The notes below the pieces were generated by a model. It was not told where the DNA came from. It saw only the letters and a program-made list of their open reading frames with translations, and ran no database searches. 64,000 nt of DNA, from positions 2,654,153-2,718,152 of the forward strand of contig NZ_LMPM01000001.1 in the NCBI RefSeq assembly GCF_001423845.1. Direction: 5' to 3'. The translations under genes were made by a program, and so were the position numbers. This stretch comes from Sphingomonas sp. Leaf357 (GTDB lineage Bacteria > Pseudomonadota > Alphaproteobacteria > Sphingomonadales > Sphingomonadaceae). Below are positions 25,094 through 34,900 of this stretch, in pieces (position 1 is the stretch's first letter; the number at the start of each line of letters is the position of its first letter).

Positions 25094-26336
25094 GCAGGCG
25101 TGCTCCAAGCGCCGCGGCGAGCGCCGGGATCATCGTCGCCGCCCCCACCTTGAGGAAGCGCCAGAAGCCGACATCCTCACCCTCCCGGCGGATCGCCTGG
25201 AGCCAGAGAATCGTCGCGAGCGATCCGGTGATCGACAAATTGGGCCCCAGATCGACGCCGATCAGCAGGGCGTCGACGACCAATCGGGGCGGATGCGCCT
25301 GCGCCACGGCGGTGCTGGCGACGAGGCCCGCCGGCAGGTTGTTCATCAGGTTCGAACCGAAGGCGAGGATCGTGCCCGAAACGGCGGCGGCGCGGGCGGG
25401 GTCGGCCGCCGCCTCCCGCAACGCCTGCGCGACATGGCCGATCACCTCCGTCCGGTCCAGCGCCTCGACCAGCACGAACAGCCCGGCGACCAGCGGCAAC
25501 ACGCTCCATGACACCGATGCCGCGACCTTGAATGGCGAACGCCCGGCCAGGGCGCAGACCCCCAGCATGGTCGCGACACCGGCAATGCATGTCGGCAGCC
25601 CCAGCGGCAGATCGAACGCCGACATGACGATCAGCACGATCGCTGTCGCGGCGATCCCGCCGAATGCCGCCTTGCCGCCAGTCGACAGCGGGGCGCGATC
25701 GACGTCGCAGTCGCACGCCCCCACCAGCCGCTTCCGCTCCACCCAACGCAGCGCCAGATAGGTGACGAGGATCGCGGCCAGCGACGGCAGCGCGAACGAT
25801 CCGAACCATTGCCCGAGCGGCGGCATCTTCCCGCCGTAGAGGACCAGATTCGCCGGGTTCGAGATCGGCAGCACGAAGCTCGCGGCATTGGCGATCAGCG
25901 CGCAGGCGAACAGCAAGGGGAGCGGCTCGGCCTTGGCCTTCCGCGCAGCGGCGTAGACCGCCGGGGTCAGCACGACCGCGGTCGCATCGTTGGACAGAAA
26001 CGTCGTCGTGACGATCCCTGTGACATAGACCAGGGTGAACAACCGGAGCGTCGACCCCCGGGCCCTGATCGCCGCGGTCGCGGCGACCCAGTCGAACAGC
26101 CCCTGTTCGCGCGCCGTTTCGCTGAGCAGCATCATGCCGATCAGGAACAGATAGACGTCCATCCCCTTGCCCACCGCGCCGAGCGCCGCGCCCGGCGGCA
26201 TCAGCCCGAAGATCAGCAACAGCGCAGCACCGGACACGGCCCAGATCGCTTCGGGCCAGCGGAACGGCCGCGAGATCACACCAGCAGTCGCGGCGGCGCA
26301 GATTCCCCAGGTCACACCCGATGCCAGGATCACCAA
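25083..26336 (-). CDS. ArsB/NhaD-type ion transporter (arsenical pump membrane protein family)
   Basis: A 417-residue carrier with ten or more membrane segments of the ion-transporter superfamily. The repeated helical-hairpin signatures are FLSNDATAVVLTP (about 112) and, in the second half, FGSNLMNNLPAGL, which matches ArsB (arsenite/antimonite extrusion). A Cys-rich loop (GACDCDVD) sits in the middle. No ArsR, ArsC or ArsA gene is nearby, so an arsenite role is unproved; another anion is possible. It is the last gene of an MFS-phosphoesterase-transporter operon, overlapping the phosphoesterase by 7 nt. Confidence 0.82.
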   Translation of the reverse strand: MVILASGVTWGICAAATAGVISRPFRWPEAIWAVSGAALLLIFGLMPPGAALGAVGKGMDVYLFLIGMMLLSETAREQGLFDWVAATAAIRARGSTLRLFTLVYVTGIVTTTFLSNDATAVVLTPAVYAAARKAKAEPLPLLFACALIANAASFVLPISNPANLVLYGGKMPPLGQWFGSFALPSLAAILVTYLALRWVERKRLVGACDCDVDRAPLSTGGKAAFGGIAATAIVLIVMSAFDLPLGLPTCIAGVATMLGVCALAGRSPFKVAASVSWSVLPLVAGLFVLVEALDRTEVIGHVAQALREAAADPARAAAVSGTILAFGSNLMNNLPAGLVASTAVAQAHPPRLVVDALLIGVDLGPNLSITGSLATILWLQAIRREGEDVGFWRFLKVGAATMIPALAAALGARLLIG

Positions 26337-27448
26337 TGCCGCCCGTTCTTGTTCGGGCCGAGCTGCGTGCCCTCGATCCCGTGTTCGGGCCAGGCACCGA
26401 TCGCGTGTATGTCCCGCCCCGGCGCGATCGGAACGCCCCGGCGCGGAATATCGTCCTCCGCCCGCACCAGCACACGGATAGTGTCGCGATCCTCGCCGGA
26501 TGCAACGAAGAGCGTGTGCAGGCCGGCCTCAAGTGCCACGGTGGCCCGCATCAGGCCGTTCTCCGTAGCGCATGTCATCGCGTGGTCCTCGTCTCCGATC
26601 CGTAGAGTGACGGATTCGCCGGACCAGCCGTACACTTTCGCGACCACCTCGACCTCGCCCGGACGCGGCACCTGTCGCGGGTCGGCCGGCCGCGTGACCA
26701 TCCGGTAATCGGCCGGCGCCGCGATCTGGACGAACGGCCACGGCGTGCCGAGGCGCTTGAAGCGCCAGCTCGGGACGCGATCATGCACCGTGATGAGCGC
26801 ATAGCCCGGCTGTCCGTCGCCCTCCTCGATCTGCGCGATCGAGCGCGTCGCGCCGTAGACGACGCGGCCGTCGTTGAGCAGCTCGTTGTAATGCGTATGG
26901 CCGGTAGCGACGAACGCGACGCGCGCGTCGGCGAAGGTCTGCGCGATCGTTTCGCCATCGGCGGCGAGATCGCCGGGATAGGCGTGCATGAACACGATCG
27001 GGGTCTGCCGCTCCGCTTCGGCGCGCGCCAGTTCCTCCAGCAATCGGTTACGGTGATGCATCGTCAGCCGGAAATCCGGGCCGCCGGCACCGGCCGAGAT
27101 CATGTCGAGAAAGATGCAGCGATGTCCCGCGATCACCTCGGCTTCAGGGCGATTCACCTCCGGGAAGGCAGCTTCGTAATTGACCAGATCTCCGCCCTCG
27201 AAATCGTGATCGCCCGGGATCGCTCGCCAGGGTAGGCCGAGCGGTGCCAGCGCCTCAGTGATATGCCGATATTGCTCGGGCGTGGCATGGTTCGCATTGT
27301 CGCCCGGCAGGAAGATGAAATCCGCGGCCGCGCCGATATGCGTTTCGATCTCGGCGACGATCGCCTGAAGGCGCGGTTTGCTGATCAAGCCGTCCGCTTC
27401 GTCCATATGCAGATCGCCGATATGAACCCAGCTGATCGACGCGGTCAC
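26330..27448 (-). CDS. Calcineurin-like metallophosphoesterase
   Basis: A 372-residue protein. Residues 1-240 contain all metal-binding blocks of the superfamily: GDLHMD (11-16), PGDNAN (about 48), GDHDFE (about 79), FMHAYP (about 153) and GHTHYN (about 183). This order fits the CpdA/Icc group of cyclic-nucleotide or general phosphodiesterases. The C-terminal 130 residues look like a beta-sandwich. There is no signal peptide, so it is cytosolic. It overlaps the MFS gene by 4 nt and the ArsB-like gene by 7 nt. Placement between two transporters suggests it acts on what they carry, but this is not known. Confidence 0.85.
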   Translation of the reverse strand: MTASISWVHIGDLHMDEADGLISKPRLQAIVAEIETHIGAAADFIFLPGDNANHATPEQYRHITEALAPLGLPWRAIPGDHDFEGGDLVNYEAAFPEVNRPEAEVIAGHRCIFLDMISAGAGGPDFRLTMHHRNRLLEELARAEAERQTPIVFMHAYPGDLAADGETIAQTFADARVAFVATGHTHYNELLNDGRVVYGATRSIAQIEEGDGQPGYALITVHDRVPSWRFKRLGTPWPFVQIAAPADYRMVTRPADPRQVPRPGEVEVVAKVYGWSGESVTLRIGDEDHAMTCATENGLMRATVALEAGLHTLFVASGEDRDTIRVLVRAEDDIPRRGVPIAPGRDIHAIGAWPEHGIEGTQLGPNKNGRHW

Positions 27449-28737
27449 GATCGTTCCTCCGCTCCGTCATCACCGGTGCCCGCGCAGGCCGGTCGCAGCG
27501 TTCCGGCGAAACCGACCCACAGGCCGACGCTGATCAGCGCGAAGCTGCCGAGGATGTAGAAGGCAACGTGATAGCCGAGTTCCTGCGCCAGCCAGCCGCC
27601 GATCGCGGGGCTGAGCGACGCGCCGAGGCCCTGGATCGTCATCACCGCCCCCTGCCCGACATTCACGCGTCCCGTGCCGTTGAGCAGGCAGGCGACCAGG
27701 CCCGGCACTGCGACGCTCTGCAATCCCGCGCCGATCCCGTCCAGCGCCTGCACCGGCCATACGCCCCAATGCTCGATGAACGTCCCCGCCAGCATCCCGC
27801 GCAACGGCAAGGCCGCGAACGATATCAGCATGACGAGCCAATAGCCCCGGCCCGCCGCCATCCGCATCGCGATCAGCGCGGTGACGATCATCACCGCCTG
27901 CGCGACCATTACCGTTTCGGCGACGAACAGGGCGGCATTGCCCTTGCCCGCGCCGACGACCGCGAGCCCGTACAGCGGCAGCATCGCACCGTTGCCGAGA
28001 TGGAAGCAGGCCAGCGAGGCGGCGAGGATCAGCATCGGCTTGTTCCGCAACAGCGTCTTGAAACCCTCGGCCTGCCCGCCCTTCTCGTCCTTTTCGCCTT
28101 TCCCGGCCTTGCCTTCCAGCCCCCGTGCCGCACGATGGTCGATCGCCTTTTCCGGGATGGTCAGCACGGCGATGATCGCCAGCACGCCGAACACGGCGGC
28201 AAGATAGAAGATCGCCGGCATGCCGAACTTCCAGCCGAGATAGCCCGACAGGCCCGCACCCACCATATTGCCGGCATGGTTCCAGGCCTGGTTGCGCCCG
28301 TTCTGCGCGTTGAACCCGTTCTGCCGGACGATCCCCAGCGTCATGCCGGTCACCGCCGGACCGATCGCGGCCCCGGCGATGGCGGTCGCGACCTGGCTGA
28401 CGGTAACGACCAGACCGGATTGCGACAGCAGGATCAGGAACGACGCCATGACGGTGCAGATGCCCGTGACGATGACGACGAGCCGCTTCTTCTCGGTATG
28501 GTCGATGAACGCTCCGGCCGGCACCGTCATGATCATGCCGGCGACCCCGCCGGCGGTCATCACGGTGCCGATCGGGCCGGCCGTCCAGCCCTTTTGCTGC
28601 AGGAAGACGCCCAGGAACGGGCCGATCCCGGCCTGCATATCCGCCATGAAGAAATTGAGCGCCTGCAGCGCCCCCTTGGCACGCTTCGTTTCATCAGAGC
28701 TGGCGGCCGGTGAGGCCATCGCACGGGTCGCCATCAA
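27445..28737 (-). CDS. MFS transporter
   Basis: A 430-residue, twelve-segment major facilitator. The first cytoplasmic loop reads PAGAFIDHTEKKRLVV, and there is a central basic loop (EGKAGKGEKDEKGGQAEG) between the halves. It is the first gene of the unit whose later members are a phosphoesterase (4-nt overlap) and an ArsB-like transporter. The N-terminal Met cluster makes the start uncertain by a few codons. It was compared with ArsJ-type organoarsenical exporters because of the ArsB-like partner, but the GAPDH partner typical of ArsJ is absent. Substrate unknown. Confidence 0.87.
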   Translation of the reverse strand: MMATRAMASPAASSDETKRAKGALQALNFFMADMQAGIGPFLGVFLQQKGWTAGPIGTVMTAGGVAGMIMTVPAGAFIDHTEKKRLVVIVTGICTVMASFLILLSQSGLVVTVSQVATAIAGAAIGPAVTGMTLGIVRQNGFNAQNGRNQAWNHAGNMVGAGLSGYLGWKFGMPAIFYLAAVFGVLAIIAVLTIPEKAIDHRAARGLEGKAGKGEKDEKGGQAEGFKTLLRNKPMLILAASLACFHLGNGAMLPLYGLAVVGAGKGNAALFVAETVMVAQAVMIVTALIAMRMAAGRGYWLVMLISFAALPLRGMLAGTFIEHWGVWPVQALDGIGAGLQSVAVPGLVACLLNGTGRVNVGQGAVMTIQGLGASLSPAIGGWLAQELGYHVAFYILGSFALISVGLWVGFAGTLRPACAGTGDDGAEERS

Positions 28738-28945
28738 ATTCTCTCACTCACCTTGGATTGAAGCGTCCCGGTCATCCCGGCTGCCATTTGGCCGCACCCT
28801 AGGCGCGATACCGACATTCCGGCCTGAACGGCTTCGTTCATATTCGGTTCACCAAATTGGCGCTGTTTCGAGAAATATTTTGTTACAATGTCCGGCTGTG
28901 AGCCAATCGACCTTCGTTGTCGCATCGAGCTTATATCAATTTGTC

Positions 28946-29052
28946 CGTCACCCCGGACTCGTTACGGGGGCCACCGTGCCGAGCGGTCCGCAAGCATGCC
29001 ATTTTCCATCTCGAAATCCGCTGGTGTATCCCGGAACCAGTCCGGGGCGACG
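28946..29052. repeat. ~107-nt dispersed palindromic repeat, copy 1
   Basis: The unit begins CGTCACCCCGGACTCGTTACG and ends with GGAACCAGTCCGGGGCGACG, the two ends being inverted copies (CGTCACCCCGGAC and GTCCGGGGCGACG with one difference). The middle holds GTGCCGAGCGGTCCGCAAGCATGCC. It is the most divergent of three copies and sits in the gap upstream of the metal-efflux operon. Confidence 0.85.
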
Positions 29053-29122
29053 GATTAGTTGGGGGACACCGCTCTCAAACCCGCCGACGCCTGAATTTCG
29101 ATCCACCCAGAGGAACGACGCG

Positions 29123-29182
29123 ATGCCCGCCCTGCGTCGATCACCGAAGCTCTACGAAGAAGATTACATCGGCCGGAAGTGA
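29123..29182 (+). CDS. Possible 19-codon leader ORF upstream of the metal-efflux operon
   Basis: An ATG with AGAGGA at good spacing opens a frame of 19 codons (MPALRRSPKLYEEDYIGRK) ending 4 nt before the start of the next gene. The peptide is charged, not a signal peptide. The strong ribosome site and near-touching stop and start suggest translational coupling or a leader, but no homologue is recognised. Confidence 0.35.
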   Translation: MPALRRSPKLYEEDYIGRK

Positions 29183-29186
29183 TGCT

Positions 29187-29522
29187 ATGGCTGGGTCGAT
29201 GCGCAAGCTGGTTCTCTTCCTCTCCCTTATCATGCTGGTCTCCGGGTGGACCGGCATGGCGCAGGCTGTGGAAGTCGGCCCCTGCCCCGAAATGTCGGCG
29301 GCAGCGCACGAGCCAGTCTATTGCGATGGCAATCAGGAGCCGGCCGATTGCGACAAGGATTGTCCGCGTCATCTCAGCTGCCACGGCCATCATGTCGGCA
29401 CGCCGATGACCAGCGCCATCGCTGCCGCACCGGTTGCTCTTCCGCGCGTGTTCGTCGCGCAGCGCGGTGAAACGCTGGCCGGCCGCGAGCTCGAACAGGC
29501 CCTGCGCCCACCCAAAGCCTGA
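29187..29522 (+). CDS. Small exported Cys/His-rich protein heading the czc operon
   Basis: A 111-residue protein with a signal peptide (KLVLFLSLIMLVSGWTGMAQA) and a short mature part rich in possible metal ligands: Cys in VGPCPEM, VYCDG, ADCDKDC and LSCHGHH, with His nearby. The last 40 residues lack Cys. No named family is recognised. It lies 55 nt upstream of czcC and in the same direction, so it may be a periplasmic metal-binding or sensing partner of the efflux pump, as small proteins of this kind occur beside other RND operons. The start follows GGAAGTG; MRKL four codons in is the alternative. Confidence 0.7.
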   Translation: MAGSMRKLVLFLSLIMLVSGWTGMAQAVEVGPCPEMSAAAHEPVYCDGNQEPADCDKDCPRHLSCHGHHVGTPMTSAIAAAPVALPRVFVAQRGETLAGRELEQALRPPKA

Positions 29523-29577
29523 CACGTCACGCGGGCGCGCGGATCGCGCCCGATCATGACCCTGTCAGGAGTATTCC

Positions 29578-30840
29578 ATGTATCGCATCTTTGCGGCCGT
29601 TCTGGTCGCTGGCGCCTGCGCATCTTCGCTGCAGGCGCAAGGTCAGGCGTCGGCGTCCGCCGAGCCGCCGCTGACGTTGGCCGACGCGCTGGCCGCGGCC
29701 GGCGCCTCCTCTCCGACAATCGAGGCCTCGCAATCCGGCGTCCGGGCGGCGCAGGCGCAGCGCACGATCGCCGGTCTCCGACCCAATCCGTCGTTCGAGG
29801 CGATGACCGAGAACGTCGCCGGGTCCGGCACCTATCGCGGCCTGCGCTCGTCCGAGACGACCGCCGGCCTGTCGCTGCCGATCGAGTTGGGCGGCAAGCG
29901 TTCCGCGCGCGTCGCGCTTGCCGACGCGCAACTCGGGCGAGCGGAACTGGACACCGTGATCGCCGGAGCCGATCTGCGCTTGCGCGTGACCCAGGCTTAC
30001 GGCGCCGCGATCGCCAGCCAGCGCCGCGCCGCCAATGCCCGTGATCAGGTCGGGATCGCGACCGAACTCTTGCGCGCCGCTCGGGTGCGCGTGGCTGCGG
30101 GCCGCGCATCGCCGCTCGAGGAGCAGCGCGCGGACGTCGCCCGCTTGACGGCGCAAGGGGCCGCCGAGCGGGCCGAACGCTCCGCGCAGGTCGCGATCGA
30201 CAACCTTGCGCTGCTGACGGGTCAGATGACGAGCCGGCTTGATGTCGGGTGGTTCGACCGCGTCGATATGGCAGTGCCGACACGCGCGGTGAACATCGGC
30301 GATACGCTCGCCGCCATCGCCGCGCGGGCGGATCTGTCCACGGCCACCGCACAGGTCCGGCTCGCCCGCAGCCAGCGCGTGCCGAACATCACGATCGGCG
30401 CGGCGGCGCGGCGGATCCAGGCGAGCAAGGATATCGCCGGCGTGTTCAGCGTCTCGGTGCCGCTACCCTTCTTCAACAACGGCCGGGCCGCGATCGACAT
30501 GGCCTCCGCCCAGCGCCAGCAGGCGGGTGCCAACCGGCGCGTCGCTATGCTCGATGCGGCACAGGCGATCGCCACCGCGCGAGCAGATGCCGCTAACGCC
30601 GCGATCACTGCCCGCAACACCACCGGGCCGACCCTTACCGCCGCGCAGGAGGCGGCGCGTATCGCCCGCATCGGATACCGCGAGGGCAAATTCGGCCAGC
30701 TCGATCTGCTCGAGGCCGAACGCACGCTGGCCGAAACCCGCTCGGCCGCGATCGATGCGCTGGCCGCCTATCACGATGCCGAGGCGCGGCTCGAACGCCT
30801 GGTCGCCCCGGCACCCCCACTCTTGAAGGACACACGATGA
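29578..30840 (+). CDS. czcC: CzcC-like outer-membrane efflux channel (TolC family)
   Basis: A 420-residue TolC-family protein forming the outer-membrane duct of a tripartite RND pump. It has a signal peptide (FAAVLVAGACASSLQA) and two OEP repeats. Typical phrases are LPIELGGKRSARVALADAQL in the first half and VSVPLPFFNNGRAAIDMASAQRQQ in the second, the CzcC/CusC-type signature; YREGKFGQLDLLEAERTL is the usual ending. It lacks a lipobox Cys at the signal site. The stop overlaps the czcB start by 4 nt. Confidence 0.92.
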   Translation: MYRIFAAVLVAGACASSLQAQGQASASAEPPLTLADALAAAGASSPTIEASQSGVRAAQAQRTIAGLRPNPSFEAMTENVAGSGTYRGLRSSETTAGLSLPIELGGKRSARVALADAQLGRAELDTVIAGADLRLRVTQAYGAAIASQRRAANARDQVGIATELLRAARVRVAAGRASPLEEQRADVARLTAQGAAERAERSAQVAIDNLALLTGQMTSRLDVGWFDRVDMAVPTRAVNIGDTLAAIAARADLSTATAQVRLARSQRVPNITIGAAARRIQASKDIAGVFSVSVPLPFFNNGRAAIDMASAQRQQAGANRRVAMLDAAQAIATARADAANAAITARNTTGPTLTAAQEAARIARIGYREGKFGQLDLLEAERTLAETRSAAIDALAAYHDAEARLERLVAPAPPLLKDTR

Positions 30841-31985
30841 ACAGCATGATCAAAGCCGCGCTCGCGTCTACGCTGATTCCGCTGGCGCTCGGTGCCTGTG
30901 GCGGCAAGATCGAGGACAAGCCCGACGCCATGGCGGGAATGGAAAACAGCGCGGGGAACACGGCAGACAAGGATGCCGTTACGCTCACCGCGCGCCAGAT
31001 CGCCGATGCCGGGATCGAAGTCGCGATCCCGACGGTCGGCGGCGTCGCCGGCGCGCTAGAAGTGCCGGCGCTCGTCCAGGCCGATCCGCAAGGATTGCAG
31101 ATCGTCTCCGCGACGATCGGCGGTCGCTTGGTCGCGCTGACCCGCAACCTTGGCCAGCCCGTTCGCCAGGGCGACGCGCTCGCCGTGATTGAAAGCCGCG
31201 AGGCCGCATCGCTGAACGCCGAGGTGCAAGCGGCACGGGCGCGGCTGGCATTGGCGCAGTCCAACCTTCGGCGCGAACAACGCCTGTTTGACGAACGCGT
31301 CTCGCCGGAACAGGATCTGCTCGCGGCCCGCACGGCAGCGACCGAGGCGGGCATCGCGCTTCGCCTGGCGCAACAACAACTCGGCGCGACCGGCGGGGGC
31401 GGCGGAGCGCTCAATCGCATCGCGATGCGCTCGCCGATTTCGGGGCAGGTGATCGCCCGCCCCGCGACGCTCGGCCAGACGGTCGACGCCAATGCCGAAC
31501 TCTACCGCGTCGCCAATCTGGGGCGCGTCACGATTACGGCGTCGGTGTCCCCGGCCGATGCCGGGCGCGTCCGCCCCGGCATTCCGGTCGAGGTCACCGC
31601 TGCCGGCCGGCGGCAGCAAGGCAGCGTTACCTTCGTCTCGCCGGTGCTCGACGATGGCACGCGCCTCGTCCAGATCATCGCCGCGCTGGACAATCGGACG
31701 GGCCAGTGGCGCGTCGGCGAGCCGGTGAAGGCGGCATTCCTGCTGCCAGCCACCGGGGACCGCAGCATCGCGGTGCCCTCCACCGCGATACAGTCGCTGG
31801 AAAACCGCACGATCGTATTCGCCCGCACGCCGACTGGCTTCCACGCGCTGCCCGTCAGAACCGGCCGCCGCAACGGCGATCAGGTCGTCATCACCTCGGG
31901 CCTCACCGGTCGCGAGCGGATCGCCACCACCAACTCCTTCACGCTCAAGGCCGAACTCGGCAAGAGCGGCGAAATGGAGATGTGA
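30837..31985 (+). CDS. czcB: CzcB-like periplasmic adaptor (membrane fusion protein)
   Basis: A 382-residue adaptor that links the CzcA pump to the CzcC channel. It begins with a lipoprotein signal (IPLALGACGG, lipobox LGAC), so it is anchored to the inner membrane by lipid. The HlyD order is present: barrel-lipoyl (VSATIGGRLVALTRNLGQPVRQGDALAVIES), helical hairpin (about 120-175), second lipoyl half (RSPISGQVIARPATLGQTV) and membrane-proximal domain. It lacks the His-rich N-terminal metal-binding domain of classical CzcB. The next gene starts 5 nt after its stop. Confidence 0.92.
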   Translation: MNSMIKAALASTLIPLALGACGGKIEDKPDAMAGMENSAGNTADKDAVTLTARQIADAGIEVAIPTVGGVAGALEVPALVQADPQGLQIVSATIGGRLVALTRNLGQPVRQGDALAVIESREAASLNAEVQAARARLALAQSNLRREQRLFDERVSPEQDLLAARTAATEAGIALRLAQQQLGATGGGGGALNRIAMRSPISGQVIARPATLGQTVDANAELYRVANLGRVTITASVSPADAGRVRPGIPVEVTAAGRRQQGSVTFVSPVLDDGTRLVQIIAALDNRTGQWRVGEPVKAAFLLPATGDRSIAVPSTAIQSLENRTIVFARTPTGFHALPVRTGRRNGDQVVITSGLTGRERIATTNSFTLKAELGKSGEMEM

Positions 31986-31989
31986 ACCC

Positions 31990-34900
31990 ATGATCTCCCG
32001 TCTCGTCACCTTCTCGGTCGAACGCCGCTGGCTCGTCCTGCTGCTCACCGTCATCGCCGCCCTGACCGGCATCTTCGCTCTGCAACGTCTGCCGATCGAT
32101 GCCGTGCCGGATATCACCAACAATCAGGTGCAGGTGAACGTCCTCGCGCCGTCGCTGTCGCCCGACCAGATCGAGCGGCAGGTGTCGTTCACGATCGAAA
32201 CCTCGCTCGCCGGTATTCCGGGGCTGGAATTCACCCGCTCGCTGAACCGCAACGGCTTCGCGCAGATCACGGCGGTGTTCTCCGATTCCACCGATATCTA
32301 TTTCGCCCGCGCGCAGGTCGCCGAGCGGATGCGAATGGCCGAGCGGCGGCTTCCCGCCGGCGTCATGCCGGAAATGGGGCCGATCGCCACCGGTCTTGGC
32401 GACATCTTCATGTGGACGGTCGAATATCGCGAACTCGATCAGGTCCGGCACCGCGACGGCGAACCCGGCCTGCAACGCGACGGCAGCTATATCACGCCGG
32501 AGGGCGAGCATCTCGTCAGCGAGGCCGACAAGGCGACCTATCTGCACACCGTGCAGGAATGGATCGTCGCGCCGCAATTGCGCGGCACCGAGGGGGTGGC
32601 CGGCGTGGATTCGCTCGGCGGTTACGATCGCGAATATCTCGTCATTCCGGATATGCAGCGGCTCGCCGCGATGCGCCTCACCGTCGGCGACCTGGCGACC
32701 GCGCTCGAGCGCAGCAACACCAGCGTCGGCGCGGGCACGGTCGATCTGAACGGTGCCGGCCTGTTCGTCAGGTCCGACGCCCGCGTCCGCACCGCCGACG
32801 AACTCGCGCGCACCGTCGTGACCTCGCACGAGGGCGTGCCGGTCTTGCTCAGTCAGGTGGCTGAGGTGCGCGCGGGCCAAGGCATCCGCACCGGCTCGGC
32901 ATCGGAAAACGGGCACGAGGTGGTCGTCGGCACCGCCGTGATGCGCATTCGCGAGAACAGCCGCACGGTCGCGACGGCGGTGGCGGACCGGCTCAAGGCG
33001 ATCGGTCGATCGCTGCCGACCGACATCGTCGCCAAGCCGGTGCTCGACCGCACCGAATTGGTCAACTCGACCATCGCCACCGTCGCCCGCAATTTGGCCG
33101 AGGGCGCGCTGTTGGTGATCGTTGTCCTGTTCGCCCTGCTCGGCAATTTCCGCGCCGCGCTGATCGCCGCTTTCGTTATCCCGATCACGATGATGCTGAC
33201 CGCGACCGGCATGCTGCGTGCCGGCGTGTCCGCTAACCTGATGAGTCTCGGCGCGCTCGATTTCGGCCTGATCGTCGATGGTGCAGTGATCATCGTCGAG
33301 AATGCGCTGCGGCGGCTCCGCGAGCGGCAGCATGAGGCGGGCGACCCCTTGCCGTTGAGCGAACGCCTCGCCGTGGTCGCGGCGTCGGCGCGCGAGATGA
33401 TCCGCCCGTCGCTCTACGGACAGGCGATCATCGTCCTCGTCTACACCCCGTTGCTCACCTTTTCGGGCGTCGAGGGCAAGATGTTCGAGCCGATGGCGCT
33501 GACCGTCATCATCGCGCTGCTGTTCGCTTTCGTCCTTTCCGTCACGTTCGTTCCCGCGGCGATCGCCGCGTTCCTGGGCGGGCGGGTCGACGAGAAGGAA
33601 AGCCGGATCATAGCTGCGATCAAACGCCGCTACGAACCCGGCCTGGACGTCGCGATGCGCAGGCCGAGCCTCACGATCGGCGGCGCGCTCGTCGGCGTGG
33701 TGCTCGCGGCTCTGGCCTTCTCCACTTTGGGGCAGGAATTCCTGCCGCAGCTCGATGAGGGCGACATCCTCGTACAGGCGTGGCGACCGCCCGGCACGTC
33801 GGTGCAGCAGAGCCAGCAGATGCAGTTCGCGGTCGAGAAGATCATCTCGCGCGAACCGGAGGTCGAATACGCCTTCTCGCGCACCGGCACGTCGGAGATC
33901 GCGTCCGACCCGATGCCGCCCAACGCTACCGACACGTTCGTCATGCTCAAACCCCGCGCCCAGTGGCCCGACCCGTCTTTGCCCAAAAGCGACCTGGTCG
34001 AGCGGATCGAGAAGAAGGTCTCGACCATCCCCGGCAATGCGTATGAGATCACCCAGCCGATCCAGATGCGCTTCAACGAGCTGATCGCTGGCGTGCGCGG
34101 GGATATCGCGGTGAAGGTTTTCGGCGACGACTTCGCGCAGATGAACGCCAGCGCCGTTCGCATCGCGGAGGTGTTGCGCAAGGTGCGCGGCGCGGCGGAC
34201 GTGCGCGTCGAGCAGACCGAGGGACTGCCTTTGCTCGACATCCGTCCGAACCGCGATGCGATGGCCCGAGTCGGCGTCACGGCGGGCGACGTGCAGGATC
34301 TCGTGTCCGCCACGATCGGCGGGCGGCAGGCCGGCATGATCTTCGAGGGCGACCGGCGCTTTCCGGTCGTGATCCGGTTGGCGGAGGCCTCCCGCTCGGA
34401 TCTGCCGACGCTCGGGCAATTGCCGGTGCCGACCGCGAGCGGAGCGTTCGTGCCGCTCGCCAGCGTCGCGGACATCGCGATCGGCGACGGTCCGAACCAG
34501 ATCAGCCGCGAGAACGGCAAGCGGCGGGTGGTCGTGCAGGCGAACGTGCGTGGGCGCGACGTCGCCGGCGTCGTCGCCGACGCACGGGCGGCGCTCGATG
34601 CACAGGTCGCTTTGTCCCCCGGCACCTATCTCGAATGGGGCGGTCAGTTCGAAAATCTGGCCGCCGCCCGCGCGCGGCTGTCGATCGTCGTGCCGATCTG
34701 CTTCGCGGTCATCATGCTGCTACTCTACGGCGCGCTCGGATCGGTCCGGGACGCCGCCCTGGTGTTCACCGGCGTTCCGCTCGCGCTGGTCGGCGGCATC
34801 CTCGCGCTCGTGCTGCGCGGCATGCCGTTCTCGGTATCGGCGGCAGTCGGATTCATCGCGCTGTCCGGCGTCGCCGTGCTCAACGGCTTGGTCATGGTCA

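Noticed and set aside
28917-29186. 90-codon upstream extension of the small Cys/His-rich protein
   Set aside because: It runs through the dispersed repeat and would place residues before a clear signal peptide.
31945-34419. Very long minus-strand open frame (over 800 codons) opposite czcA
   Set aside because: It is antisense to a clear RND pump, Arg/His/Asp-rich with no domain. Such shadows are normal in GC-rich DNA.
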